64,000 nt of DNA, taken from Arthrobacter liuii. Its GTDB lineage: Bacteria > Actinomycetota > Actinomycetes > Actinomycetales > Micrococcaceae. Position numbers and translations under genes: made by a program. A model generated the notes under the pieces. That model did not search any database. It had not been told where the DNA came from and worked only from the letters and a program-made list of their open reading frames with translations. The DNA lies in assembly GCF_014639275.1 (NCBI RefSeq), contig NZ_BMFW01000003.1, positions 124,001-188,000 of the forward strand, given 5' to 3'. Positions 27,919-37,037 of this stretch are shown piece after piece; positions within the stretch are counted from its first letter, which is position 1, and each line of letters begins with the position of its first letter.

Positions 27919-30045
27919 TCAGGCCTGGAGGCTGGAGAGGGAGTCCTTGGCGGCGGCGGCGACTGCTTCCGCCGTGATGCCGAACTCCTGGAAGAGGCGC
28001 TTGTAGTCCGCGGAAGCGCCATAGTGCTCAAGGCTCACGGAACGGCCGGCGTCGCCGACGAATTCCCGCCAGCCCAGGGCCAGCCCTGCCTCAACCGAAA
28101 CGCGGGCCTTGACAGTGGCCGGCAGGACGGATTCGCGGTAGGCGGCGTCCTGCTTCTTGAACCACTCAACGCAAGGCATGGATACCACCCGGGCTGCGAT
28201 GCCGTCGGCTTGGAGAGCCTCACGGGCCTGGACGGCCAGCTGGACTTCCGAGCCTGTGGCAATGAGGATCACGTCGGCCGGAACCGTGGCGCCGTCCTTC
28301 GAAGCCTCAGCCAGGACGTAGCCGCCCTTTGCCACCCCTGCGGTGGACGCGAAGGTGTCACCGTCGGCGTCGCCCTCGCCACGTTCCCAGGTGGGAATGT
28401 TCTGGCGGGTCAGCACGATGCCCGCCGGGTTGCTGTGGTTCTCGAGCATGGCCTTCCACGCAGCTGCCACTTCGTTGGCGTCGCCGGGGCGGACTACGTC
28501 CAGCCCCACGATGGCGCGCAGCGAGGCGAGCTGTTCCACCGGCTGGTGGGTGGGGCCGTCCTCGCCCAGTCCGATGGAGTCGTGCGTCCAGACGTACAGC
28601 GACGGGACGCCCATCAGGGCGCCGAGGCGGATGGCGGGGCGCTGGTAGTCGCTGAAGATCAGGAAGGTGCCGGAGAACGCGCGCGTGTTGCCCGCCAGGG
28701 TGATGCCGTTCACGATCGACGCTGCGGCATGCTCACGGATGCCGAAGTGCAGGACCCGGCCGTACGGGTTGCCCGACCATGCGTTCGTCTGCTTGGACGC
28801 CGGGACGAAGGACGGCGAGCCTTCAATGGTGGTGTTGTTGGACTCGGCCAGGTCGGCGGAGCCGCCCCAGAGTTCGGGCATGACCGGGCCCAGGGCGTTC
28901 AGGACCTTGCCGGATGCGGCGCGGGTGGAAACGTCCTTGCCGGCCGGGAAGACCGGAAGGGCAGCGTCGATGCCTTCGGGAAGTTCCTGTGCCTCGATGC
29001 GCTGCAGGAGCGCTGCGCCCTCGGGGTTGGCTTCCTGCCAGGCGTTGAAGGTCTCTTCCCATTCCTTGCGTTCCGCGGCGCCGCGCTCCACCACCTGGCG
29101 GGCGTGGTCCAGGACTTCCTGGTCCACCTCGAAGGACTTGGCGGGGTCGAAGCCCAGGATTTCCTTCAGGGCTGCGACCTCGTCGGCGCCGAGGGCGGAG
29201 CCGTGGATCTTGCCGGTGTTCTGCTTCTTCGGGGCCGGGTAGCCGATGACGGTGCGCAGCGAGATGATGGACGGCTTGGAGGTTTCGGCCTTGGCGGCAA
29301 GCAGGGCACTGTACAGCTCCTGTACGTCTTCCTTGTATTCTCCGGTCCGGGTCCAGTCCACCCGCTGGGTGTGCCAGCCGTACGCTTCGTAGCGCTTGAG
29401 GACATCCTCGGTGAACGCGATGTCGGTGTTGTCCTCGATGGAGATGTGGTTCTCGTCGTAGATGACCACGAGGTTGCCGAGTTCCTGGTGGCCGGCCAGC
29501 GAGGAAGCCTCGGCCGTGACGCCTTCCTGGAGGTCGCCATCGGAGGCGATAACCCAGATGGTGTGGTCGAACGGCGATTCGCCGGCGGGGGCATCGGCGT
29601 CGAACAGGCCGCGCTGGCGGCGCTGGGAGTAAGCGAAGCCCACGGAGGACGCAAGGCCCTGGCCCAGCGGGCCGGTGGTGATTTCCACACCGGCGGTGTG
29701 CTTGTACTCCGGGTGGCCCGGGGTCAGCGAGCCCCAGGTACGCAGGGCTTCGAGGTCCTTCAGTTCCAGGCCGTAGCCGGAGAGGAACAACTGGATGTAG
29801 AGCGTCAGGGATGTGTGGCCCGGGGACAGCACGAAGCGGTCACGGCCCAGCCACTGCGGATCCCGCGGATCATGGCGCATCAGCTTCTGGAAGAGAAGGT
29901 AAGCGGCCGGGGCCAGGCTCATGGCGGTTCCGGGGTGGCCGTTGCCCACCTTCTCCACGGCGTCGGCGGCCAGGACGCGGACGGTATCCACCGCTTTCTG
30001 GTCCAAGCTGGTCCATGACAGTTCTTGCTCTTCCAAATGTGGCAC
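27919..30045 (-). CDS. tkt: Transketolase
   Basis: Thiamine-diphosphate enzyme moving two-carbon units between sugar phosphates, 708 residues. GNGHPGTAMSLAPAA lies near 34-48, the ThDP motif with ASDGDLQEG near 158, and the pyrimidine-domain TFLIFSDYQRPAIRLGALM in the second half, with the C-terminal domain after 560. It leads the operon. The GTG at 30045 is behind AGAGGGG, a weak site; a TTG four codons later is possible. Upstream lies the long divergent spacer to ctaB. Confidence 0.96.
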   Translation of the reverse strand: MPHLEEQELSWTSLDQKAVDTVRVLAADAVEKVGNGHPGTAMSLAPAAYLLFQKLMRHDPRDPQWLGRDRFVLSPGHTSLTLYIQLFLSGYGLELKDLEALRTWGSLTPGHPEYKHTAGVEITTGPLGQGLASSVGFAYSQRRQRGLFDADAPAGESPFDHTIWVIASDGDLQEGVTAEASSLAGHQELGNLVVIYDENHISIEDNTDIAFTEDVLKRYEAYGWHTQRVDWTRTGEYKEDVQELYSALLAAKAETSKPSIISLRTVIGYPAPKKQNTGKIHGSALGADEVAALKEILGFDPAKSFEVDQEVLDHARQVVERGAAERKEWEETFNAWQEANPEGAALLQRIEAQELPEGIDAALPVFPAGKDVSTRAASGKVLNALGPVMPELWGGSADLAESNNTTIEGSPSFVPASKQTNAWSGNPYGRVLHFGIREHAAASIVNGITLAGNTRAFSGTFLIFSDYQRPAIRLGALMGVPSLYVWTHDSIGLGEDGPTHQPVEQLASLRAIVGLDVVRPGDANEVAAAWKAMLENHSNPAGIVLTRQNIPTWERGEGDADGDTFASTAGVAKGGYVLAEASKDGATVPADVILIATGSEVQLAVQAREALQADGIAARVVSMPCVEWFKKQDAAYRESVLPATVKARVSVEAGLALGWREFVGDAGRSVSLEHYGASADYKRLFQEFGITAEAVAAAAKDSLSSLQA

Positions 30046-30332
30046 GAAAACCGGGCCCCTCTCTGTGCTGATGGCGGTGGTACACCGGATCCGGCCAAGG
30101 GCGCGCTATGGCGCCGCTGCGGTGTGTACCAGCCGTTCACCATCGAAACGTTGATCCTTGCATTCAGTCACAAACAGCAGCGGGAACGCGTTTTCCACCG
30201 CTTTCTTGCTGTGCGCTGATCTGATGACAGCTTAGCTCTTATCCATACTCCGGGCGGCTCGAATCTCACGTTTTGGACGCAATTTCCCCTTTTGTGAATC
30301 ACCGTCACGAAGGGTTGAGTTAATCTGCTCGA
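30046..30332. other. Divergent intergenic region between tkt and ctaB
   Basis: No gene is recognised between the tkt start and base 30332. The stretch should hold the tkt promoter on the minus strand and the ctaB-side promoter on the plus strand. TAATCT at 30321-30326 is a good -10 candidate for the latter. TGGTACAC near 30078 and GTGTGTACCA near 30123 form an imperfect inverted repeat that could be a regulatory site. Confidence 0.5.
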
Positions 30333-30554
30333 ATGGGCCTGCGAGCAATCAACTGCGCATATGCCAGGGCCGGGGGAGGGTTCACGGCGCGGTATGATAT
30401 TTGGAGGCCAACGCCGGGTGGGCTACCCAACGCCGCCCGGGGTTTCCCCGCTGTTGCACGCACCTGGCGCATTTCCTCCCTTAGTGCCGTGCCCGGGTCC
30501 GGGCCGCACGACCGGAGCTGCACTGCAGCCTCAACTGCCACACAGAACGGGTGA
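30333..30554 (+). CDS. Possible 73-residue upstream ORF overlapping the ctaB start
   Basis: An ATG stands six bases after TAATCT (30321-30326), the same geometry as other leaderless starts here. The frame runs 73 codons and its TGA overlaps the ctaB GTG as GTGA. The product is rich in Ala, Gly, Arg and Pro and resembles no family I know. It may be a leader ORF coupling translation into ctaB, or a chance frame in GC-rich DNA. Its position is the only real evidence. Confidence 0.25.
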   Translation: MGLRAINCAYARAGGGFTARYDIWRPTPGGLPNAARGFPAVARTWRISSLSAVPGSGPHDRSCTAASTATQNG

Positions 30555-31507
30555 CTGCCACCGTGAGCACAACAGATACGCCGCTGAAAGCATCCCGGGC
30601 CTCCGGCGCCGGGTTTGCCCGTAAGGCCAAGGCGTATCTCGCCCTCACCAAGCCGCGCGTGATCGAACTGCTCCTGGTCAGCACATTGCCCACCATGATC
30701 TACGCCGAGCGGGGCTTCCCTTCCATCGGGCTGATCCTTGCCACGTTGGTGGGCGGCGCCTTCGCGGCCGGCAGCGCCGGAGCATTCAACTGCTACATTG
30801 ACCGGGATATCGACAAACTGATGCACCGGACCGAAAACAGGCCGCTGGTCACCGGGGAAGTCACCCCCCGCGAAGCCCTCGTCTTCTCCTGGCTGCTTGG
30901 CGCGGCCGCCATCGTGATCCTTTGGTTCGGCGCCAATCCGCTCTCCGCTTGGCTGGGGCTCGGCGCCATCTTCTTCTACGTGGTCATCTACACCATGATC
31001 CTCAAGCGTCGCACTGCGCAGAACATTGTGTGGGGCGGCGCAGCAGGCTGCTTCCCTGTCCTGATTGCATGGGCCGCCGTGACCAACTCCGTGGAGTGGC
31101 CCGCCATCATCCTGTTCATGGTGATCTTCCTATGGACACCGCCGCATTACTGGCCGCTGTCCATGCGCTACGGCGAGGACTACCGCAATGCCAATGTCCC
31201 CATGCTTGGCGCCATCGCCGGCGCCAAGGTGGTGTCTGTGCAGGTGGTCCTTTACGCCTGGGCCATGGTCGCCTGCTCACTTCTGATGATCCCCGCTGGC
31301 GGGGCCGGCTGGGTCTACACGGTCACCGCGGTCACCGCCGGCGCCTGGTTCCTCTACCAGTCCCATGCCCTCTACGCCCGCGCCCAGCGCGAGGACATCC
31401 AGGACAAGCGCGCCATGAAGGTGTTCCACGGCTCCATCAGCTACCTGACGCTGCTGTTCATCGCCCTGGCGGTGGACCCGTTTGTCGGGCATGCCATTAT
31501 CGGCTAG
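30551..31507 (+). CDS. ctaB: Protohaem IX farnesyltransferase (haem O synthase)
   Basis: Integral membrane prenyltransferase that farnesylates haem B to haem O for cytochrome oxidase; 318 residues with about nine hydrophobic segments. The polyprenyl-diphosphate-binding motif [20 protein letters not shown] lies near 80-99, and [17 protein letters not shown] near 147-163 is the second signature. Starts at GTG 30551 or GTG 30563 both fit; 30551 overlaps an upstream frame. ctaA, the next enzyme, is 2.7 kb downstream on the other strand. A hairpin terminator follows. Confidence 0.94.
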   Translation: MTATVSTTDTPLKASRASGAGFARKAKAYLALTKPRVIELLLVSTLPTMIYAERGFPSIGLILATLVGGAFAAGSAGAFNCYIDRDIDKLMHRTENRPLVTGEVTPREALVFSWLLGAAAIVILWFGANPLSAWLGLGAIFFYVVIYTMILKRRTAQNIVWGGAAGCFPVLIAWAAVTNSVEWPAIILFMVIFLWTPPHYWPLSMRYGEDYRNANVPMLGAIAGAKVVSVQVVLYAWAMVACSLLMIPAGGAGWVYTVTAVTAGAWFLYQSHALYARAQREDIQDKRAMKVFHGSISYLTLLFIALAVDPFVGHAIIG

Positions 31508-31539
31508 ACCCCGCCACCCGATCCCGAGCTCAACAGGGC

Positions 31540-31574
31540 GGCGGCTTCCACCTCACGGTGGGAGCCGCCGTTTT
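31540..31574 (+). terminator. Rho-independent terminator after ctaB
   Basis: GGCGGCTTCCACC and GGTGGGAGCCGCC pair (13 bp with one G-T wobble) around TCAC, followed by GTTTT. It starts 33 bases after the ctaB stop. Confidence 0.82.
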
Positions 31575-31583
31575 GGCTTCCCG

Positions 31584-31754
31584 CGAAACGCGCCATCACC
31601 TCCTGCACCCAATGACGAAACGCGCCATCACCTCCTGCGGCTTATCGGCCAACGCGACATCAGCGTTGGATTCGCGTTGGTTGCGGCGCCACTTGAGTAG
31701 AGCCGTGACCTGCTGGGGCGTTAAGGAAAAAGCCGCAGGAGGTGATGGGGCGTT
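31584..31754. repeat. Intergenic repeat cluster: two direct copies and one inverted copy
   Basis: A 23-base unit ending in CGCCATCACCTCCTGC occurs at 31584-31606 and again, identical, at 31616-31638 (32-base period). An inverted copy, AAGCCGCAGGAGGTGATGGG plus CGTT, lies at 31730-31754. It pairs with 31619-31643 over 25 bases with one mismatch, leaving an 86-base loop region. Each copy contains ATCACCTCCT, the sequence at the 3' end of bacterial 16S rRNA, or its complement AGGAGGTGAT. The rest of the 31508-31886 spacer holds the ctaB terminator and the promoter-proximal dyads of the next gene; no gene is recognised. Confidence 0.7.
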
Positions 31755-31791
31755 GAGGGGCAGTGAGGATCGGAAAGGCCTCCAGCAGTAA

Positions 31792-31839
31792 TTGACAAAT
31801 ACGTCATATCCGTCAATTCGACTGTCATTGCCAATGACA
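31792..31839 (+). promoter_or_regulatory. Candidate operator/promoter of the SulP-carbonic anhydrase gene
   Basis: TTGACA at 31792-31797 could serve as a -35. TGTCATTG-C-CAATGACA at 31823-31839 is a perfect 17-base dyad. Further TGAC/GTCA half-sites occur at about 31793, 31803 and 31812. Five half-sites within 45 bases suggest binding of a multimeric regulator. The protein is unknown. Confidence 0.45.
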
Positions 31840-31886
31840 AACTGCTTACGGTGGAGCGGACCCTTCCCGCAACCAAAGGAAAATCC

Positions 31887-34140
31887 ATGGAAGCCCGTCC
31901 GTCCGCCGTACCTGCTCCCAGCCACAGCCCGCCGGGAGGAAAGCGAAGCCGCCGCCGCTTTCCATTCCCCCGCCCGCCGTTTGCCGCCCATGTTGGCGCC
32001 GATGTGCCGGCGTCGTTGGTGGTGTTCCTTGTAGCCCTCCCGCTCTCGCTAGGCATCGCAGCCGCTTCCGGAGCGCCGGTCATGGCCGGACTCATTGCCG
32101 CCGCCATCGGCGGGATCGTGGCCGGAAGCCTCGGCGGCTCACCGCTCCAGGTGAGCGGACCGGCCGCCGGGTTGACCGTCGTGGTGGCAGGCCTGGTCCA
32201 CGAATTCGGGTGGCAGGTGACCTGCGCCATCACAGCGGCAGCCGGCGTGGTGCAGCTCCTGCTGGGCATCAGTCGGGTGGGCAGGGCCGCCCTGGCCGTT
32301 TCACCGGTAGTGGTCAAGGCCATGCTTGCCGGCATCGGGGTCACCATCATCCTGCAGCAACTGCATGTGCTTCTCGGGTCCCGCCCTGCGGGCTCGGCCC
32401 TCGAAAACCTCGCCGCACTGCCGGCAGCCATCACCCACCTGGAACTTCATGCTGCCCTGCTCGGAGTGGCCGTCGTGGCCATCCTCCTGTGCTGGAATTT
32501 CCTGCCGGCCGCTGTCCGGCGCATGCCCGGCCCCCTCGCCGCCGTGGCGGCAGGCACCGCACTCGCAGTGGCCTTTGCCCCCGGCGTTGAGCGGATCTCC
32601 CTGGATGGTTCGATTCTCTCGGCCATCAGCCTGCCGCAGCTCCCCGACGACAACTGGCGAGCCTTCGCTTTCGCCATCCTGACCATGGCCTTGATCGCCA
32701 GCCTTGAATCCCTCTTGTCCGCTGTGGCCGTGGACAAGATGCACACCGGCCCGCGCACCAACCTCAACAGGGAGCTGATCGGCCAGGGCACCGCAAACAT
32801 CGTCTCTGGATCCCTCGGCGGACTGCCCGTAACCGGCGTCATCGTGCGCAGCGCCACGAATGTTGAGGCGGGCGCAGCCACCCGGACCTCCGCAGTGCTG
32901 CACGGGGTCTGGGTCCTTGCGTTCTCTGCCTCTTTGCGGGCCTGATCCCGCTGGCCGTCCTGGCCGGTCTGTTGGTGGTCATCGGTGCGCGCCTGATCAA
33001 AGTGGCCGACATCCGTACCAGCCTGCGGACCGGGGACCTGGCGATTTATGCCGTCACCGTCATCTGCGTGGTGTTCCTGAACCTGCTCGAAGGCGTCATG
33101 ATCGGCCTGGCCCTCGCCGCCGCCCATGTCCTGTGGCGTGTCCTGCGCGCCCCGATCCATGTCCACCGGCCTGCCGTCCCGTCGTCGCCCTGGCGCGTGA
33201 CCATTGCCGGGTCGTGCAGCTTCTTCGCGCTGCCCAAGCTCAACGGCGTACTGCAGTCAGTGCCTGCCGGCGCGGACGCGGTGGTCGAACTCAACGCGGA
33301 CAACGTTGACCATTCCTTCCGCGAAGCCCTGCTCGCCTGGCAGCTCCAGCACCAGGCCACGGGCGGTACGGTGAACCTTGAGGAGCACGGCAACACCGTG
33401 TTCCAGGACGCTGCGCACCAGGCACCTAGGCGCGAAGACGCCACCGAGTTGCCCCTTCCGCCAAGGACGGAGCCGCTGCTGGATGGCATCAACAAATACC
33501 ACCGCCGGTCTGCCCACCAGGTCCGTCCGCTGGTGCATGACCTGGCAGAAGGGCAAAATCCGGACAGCCTGTTCGTGGCCTGTATCGATTCCCGCGTCAA
33601 CCCGAATCTGATCACCAGCAGCGGCCCGGGGGACCTGCTCACCCTGCGGAACATCGGCAACGTGGTGTGCAGCCACGGCCAGGACGCCTCGATCGACTCA
33701 GCCCTGTCCTTCGCCGTCAACGGCCTGGGGGTTCAGTCCCTGGTTATCTGCGGTCATTCCAACTGCGGTGCCATGAAGGCGCTCCTCGCCGAAGCAGACG
33801 GCGCGGACCACAGTTCCCTGGGCCCGGCATTCGGGCGCTGGCTGGACCACGCCCGTCCAAGCCACACAGCAGTGCTGGCGGGGCACCCCGTCGGCAGGCA
33901 GGCCGCGGCAGCGGGTTACGGCACCGCGGACCAGCTGGCGATGGTCAACGTGGCCGTGCAGCTGGCCAAGCTGCAGGACCATCCGGTGGCGGGCCCTGCG
34001 CTGGAAGGCGGAGCGGTGCCACGGGCCTGTTCTATGACATTGCCACTGCAAGCGTCCTCCGGGTCACGGCCAATGGCATCGAGAACCTGGACCCAGCCGT
34101 TGAAGCAGCGGTCCAGGGCAGCGCACTGGCCGGCCGGTAG
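31887..34140 (+). pseudogene. SulP-family anion transporter fused to beta-carbonic anhydrase, two frameshifts
   Basis: The 5' part encodes a SulP permease core (hydrophobic helices about 40-360, beginning VGADVPASLVVFLVALPLSL), a type that includes bicarbonate transporters. The 3' part encodes a beta-carbonic anhydrase with zinc ligands CIDSRV and ICGHSNCG. Such fusions would couple anion uptake to CO2/bicarbonate conversion at the membrane. The frame breaks near 32925-32935, where restoring one base gives AFSALFAGLIPLAVLAG, and again near 34005-34022, before ATGLFYDIATASVLRV. Both look like single-base losses. ATG 31887 has AAAGGAAA 5 bases upstream. With both corrected the protein is about 750 residues. 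Sequencing error is possible; if real, the anhydrase would be made only by reinitiation. Confidence 0.8.
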
Positions 34141-34209
34141 TTGCCCTGGAGGCAGCGTCCCGTGATTAAGTCGCCACGACGGCGGTGACGCGGGGGAAGG
34201 AGCGTGCCC

Positions 34210-35172
34210 CTACTTCACCGCTTTTGACGAAGCAACAGCGCTGGAGCGGGCGATGTCCCAGGCGTTCGTCGATGCAGCCATCAGCAGGGCTGCGCCCAGC
34301 ATGTGGGCCGCCACCAGCAACGCCGGAATCCCGTTGTAATACTGCGTGAAACCGATGACCGCCTGCAGCACCGTGACCGCGAGAAGCATCAGGACGGCAC
34401 TCCGGAAGGGGCCCGTGACGTGGCGCCTGATGACCAATACCAGGGCCACCAAGGTCCCGGCGGTGACCAGGTACGCCGGCACCGCGTGGATGTGGGAGAA
34501 CAGGTCCCAGTCGAGATCGTTGCGGGGAGCATCGGCGTCACCGGCGTGCGGCCCCGCTCCTGTCACTACGACGCCCAGCATCACGGCCACGGCAGAAAAA
34601 AGGGCGACGGCGGCCGTCACCGGGCGCAGCACTGCGGGCAGGGCGGCGGCCAGGGAAGCCTGGAACCGGCCTGTGCGGCCGAAGGCACGGTTAACCAGCA
34701 AGGTGGCAAACACCACCAGGGCCATGGACACCAGGAAGTGCAGTCCCACCACCCACGGGTTGAGGTTGGTAAGGACCGTGACACCGCCAATCACCGCCTG
34801 GGCGGGGATGCTGGCAAGCAGCCCGAGGGCCAGCAGGAAGAGGTCCTTGCGTTCCTTGCGCAGGTTCCACAGGTACACCAGCATGAGGGCTGCCACAGCT
34901 GCCAGCGCGAACGTCAGGAGCCGGTTCCCGAACTCGATGAACCCGTGGATGCCCATCGCAGGGGTGTTCACCAGGGAGTCCGAGGTACAGCGTGGCCAGG
35001 TGGGGCAGCCGAGGCCTGACGCGGTCAGGCGGACCGCGCCGCCGGTGACCACCAAAAGTGTCTGGCCGATCAGGGAGGCGACGGCGAGGCGGCGGATGCG
35101 GACGTCCACGGTGCGGGGGAGCCGCGACGCCAGGCGGCCGGCGATCTGGGGGAGGCGTGAAGCCGTGGTCAC
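34210..35172 (-). CDS. ctaA: Haem A synthase
   Basis: Membrane oxygenase converting haem O to haem A, 320 residues, COX15/CtaA family, eight helices. Histidine-bearing helices are recognisable: GIHGFIEFGNRLL near 74-86, GLHFLVSM near 143, HIHAVPAYLV near 231 and AHMLGAALLM near 295. The Cys pair in GLGCPTWPRC (near 54-63) matches the loop cysteines of Gram-positive CtaA. GTG start at 35172. The ABC permease gene ends 8 bases upstream, so the three minus-strand genes probably share a transcript, as in other Actinobacteria beside suf. Confidence 0.93.
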   Translation of the reverse strand: MTTASRLPQIAGRLASRLPRTVDVRIRRLAVASLIGQTLLVVTGGAVRLTASGLGCPTWPRCTSDSLVNTPAMGIHGFIEFGNRLLTFALAAVAALMLVYLWNLRKERKDLFLLALGLLASIPAQAVIGGVTVLTNLNPWVVGLHFLVSMALVVFATLLVNRAFGRTGRFQASLAAALPAVLRPVTAAVALFSAVAVMLGVVVTGAGPHAGDADAPRNDLDWDLFSHIHAVPAYLVTAGTLVALVLVIRRHVTGPFRSAVLMLLAVTVLQAVIGFTQYYNGIPALLVAAHMLGAALLMAASTNAWDIARSSAVASSKAVK

Positions 35173-35179
35173 GATTATC

Positions 35180-35947
35180 TCAATTCCACTTGAACCAACG
35201 GATGGCTGCTGCCCCGGCGATAACGGTCCAGAGCAGCAGGATGAGGGCGGCGCTGCCGTTCACGGCCCCGCCCAGGAAGGCGGCGCGCATCGATTCGCCC
35301 AACGCGCCGGACGGAAGGAAGTGCACGACGGCCTGCGCTGTGGCCGGCAGCCGTTCGGCCGGGATGACAATGCCGCCCATGGCTCCAAGGAGGATCCAGA
35401 GCAGGTTGGTGATGGCCAACGTGGCTTCCGGCCGGACTGTTCCGGCCACCAGCAAGCCCAGCGCGGTGAAAGCCGCCGCGCCCAGCCCGAGCAGCGCCAG
35501 CCCCGGGAGCCAGCCCGCCGCCGTCGGCTGCCAACCCAGCGCCAGGGCAACCAGGCCCACCACCACCACCTGGATGCAGAGGACGGCCAGGACCGAGAGG
35601 ACTTTGCCTGCGATCAGGCCGCCGCGGCCCAGCGGCGTGGTGGACAGGAAGCGGAGCACCCCGTAGCGGCGGTCGAAACCGGTGGCGATGCCCTGGCCGG
35701 TGAAAGCCGTGGACATGGCGCACAGGGCAAGGATCCCCGGAACGGCCACGTTGATGCGGCTGGAGCCCATCCCGTCCAGGAAAGGGGTCACGGTCAGGCC
35801 AACAAGTGCCAGCAGCGGCAGCACCACCGCAAGGATCAGCTGCTCGCCGTTCCGCAACATTGTCAGTGCCTCGTACTTGCCCTGCAGCAGGACACGGCGC
35901 AGCAGGGGCGCGGGCTGCTGCGCCTCCGGGGTTGCTGCGGTGCTCAT
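35180..35947 (-). CDS. ABC-2 type transporter permease
   Basis: A 255-residue inner-membrane protein with six hydrophobic stretches and the arrangement of ABC-2 export permeases. The conserved RYGVLRFLSTTPLGRGGLIAGK loop lies near 94-115. It overlaps the ATPase gene by ATGA, so the two form one exporter. Homologues keep this position between ctaA and sufR in mycobacteria (Rv1457c-Rv1458c). Substrate unknown; old annotations call it antibiotic transport on weak grounds. Confidence 0.88.
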   Translation of the reverse strand: MSTAATPEAQQPAPLLRRVLLQGKYEALTMLRNGEQLILAVVLPLLALVGLTVTPFLDGMGSSRINVAVPGILALCAMSTAFTGQGIATGFDRRYGVLRFLSTTPLGRGGLIAGKVLSVLAVLCIQVVVVGLVALALGWQPTAAGWLPGLALLGLGAAAFTALGLLVAGTVRPEATLAITNLLWILLGAMGGIVIPAERLPATAQAVVHFLPSGALGESMRAAFLGGAVNGSAALILLLWTVIAGAAAIRWFKWN

Positions 35948-36915
35948 CGGATGTCCTTTCCTGAAATGTCCAGAAAGACGTCTTCAAGGCTACGCGCCTG
36001 AAGGCTCATGGATGCCGGCATGATGCCCTTCGCTTCCCACCACTGTGCGAGGGCGGAGAGGTGGCGCGGCGTGAGGGCGCCGGTGACGGTGTAGCTGCCG
36101 GCACGGGCTTCTGACATGTCGACGTCGTCAGGCAGCACGGTGGACAGGTCCAGGCCGGCCGGGGCTTCGAACACGAGAGTCCGGATTTGGTCGGCGCCCT
36201 GCTCCGCGGCAGGGCTGCGCTGCAGCAGCTCCTGGACGGTTCCCTCTGCCACGTTGCGGCCGCCGTCGATGATGTACACGTAGTCCGCCAGGCGCTGGGC
36301 GTCGTCCATGAGGTGCGTGGTAAGGATGATCCCCATCCCGCTGTTCCGCAGTTCCGCGATCAGGTCGAACACCAGCTGCCGGGACTGGGGATCCAGGCCA
36401 GCGCTGGGCTCGTCCAGGAACAGTACTTCGGGCCTGCCGATCAAGGCCGCGGCAAGTGCCAGGCGCTGCTTCTGGCCGCCGGACAACCTCCGGACGCTCG
36501 TCCTGCTGAAGGTATCGATACCGAGCCTGCCCACCAGGTCTTCCATCGGCCAGGGCCGGGCGTACAGCCCGGCAATGTGCCGCAACAGCGGCAGGGGCCG
36601 TGCCGACGGCGGGAGCCCGCCGTCCTGCAGCATCACACCTACGCGGGAGCGAAGGTGGGCACCGGCGGTGGCCGGGTCCTGCCCCAGCAGCGAGATGCTG
36701 CCGCCACTGCGCTTCTGCAGGCCCTGGGCGCATTCAAGGGTGGTGGTCTTTCCGGCGCCGTTCGCACCCAGCAGGGCGGTTACCTGTCCGCGCTCCGCAA
36801 TGAGGGATATGCCGCTGACAACCCTGAGCATCTTTCCGTCCAGGCTGGACAGGGGGCCAACGTCCTTGATGAGTCCATGGATGGACAAGACGGGAGACTG
36901 GGGGGATCGCACCAC
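35944..36915 (-). CDS. ABC transporter ATP-binding protein
   Basis: Cytosolic ATPase of the exporter, 323 residues. Walker A LLGANGAGKTT is near 48-58, Q-loop region MLQDGGLPP near 95, signature LSGGQKQRLALA near 144, Walker B VLFLDEPSAGLD near 165 with the catalytic Glu, and H-loop TTHLMDDA near 200. A C-terminal extension of about 100 residues follows, as in DrrA/CcmA-like exporters. Two GTG codons (36915 and 36912) are possible starts. It is divergent from sufR across 122 bases. Confidence 0.9.
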   Translation of the reverse strand: MVRSPQSPVLSIHGLIKDVGPLSSLDGKMLRVVSGISLIAERGQVTALLGANGAGKTTTLECAQGLQKRSGGSISLLGQDPATAGAHLRSRVGVMLQDGGLPPSARPLPLLRHIAGLYARPWPMEDLVGRLGIDTFSRTSVRRLSGGQKQRLALAAALIGRPEVLFLDEPSAGLDPQSRQLVFDLIAELRNSGMGIILTTHLMDDAQRLADYVYIIDGGRNVAEGTVQELLQRSPAAEQGADQIRTLVFEAPAGLDLSTVLPDDVDMSEARAGSYTVTGALTPRHLSALAQWWEAKGIMPASMSLQARSLEDVFLDISGKDIR

Positions 36916-37037
36916 AGTATTCTACGGGATGTAGATTTACCGCCGTCCGTCCTGCCGGCGTGCTGTGGCCACCCAAGGTCAGCCTGCCCTTACTGGAGCC
37001 CGGGACTAAATTACGACATGATTGTGTTGTGTATTCC

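Noticed and set aside
27301..30018. A 905-codon open frame antisense to tkt and tal
   Set aside because: It spans two certain genes and their spacer; low-complexity Gly/Val-rich shadow of GC-rich coding DNA.
31584..31638. The direct repeats as a CRISPR array
   Set aside because: Only two repeats with a 9-base gap, no spacers of CRISPR length and no cas genes.
32920..32940. Programmed -1 frameshifting in the SulP-carbonic anhydrase gene
   Set aside because: No X-XXY-YYZ slippery heptamer at the break, and a second unrelated break occurs near 34015.
35175..35987. An alternative 270-codon frame in the ABC-2 permease region
   Set aside because: Frame-shifted shadow; the 255-residue frame has the membrane helices, the ABC-2 loop and the ATGA overlap with its ATPase gene.
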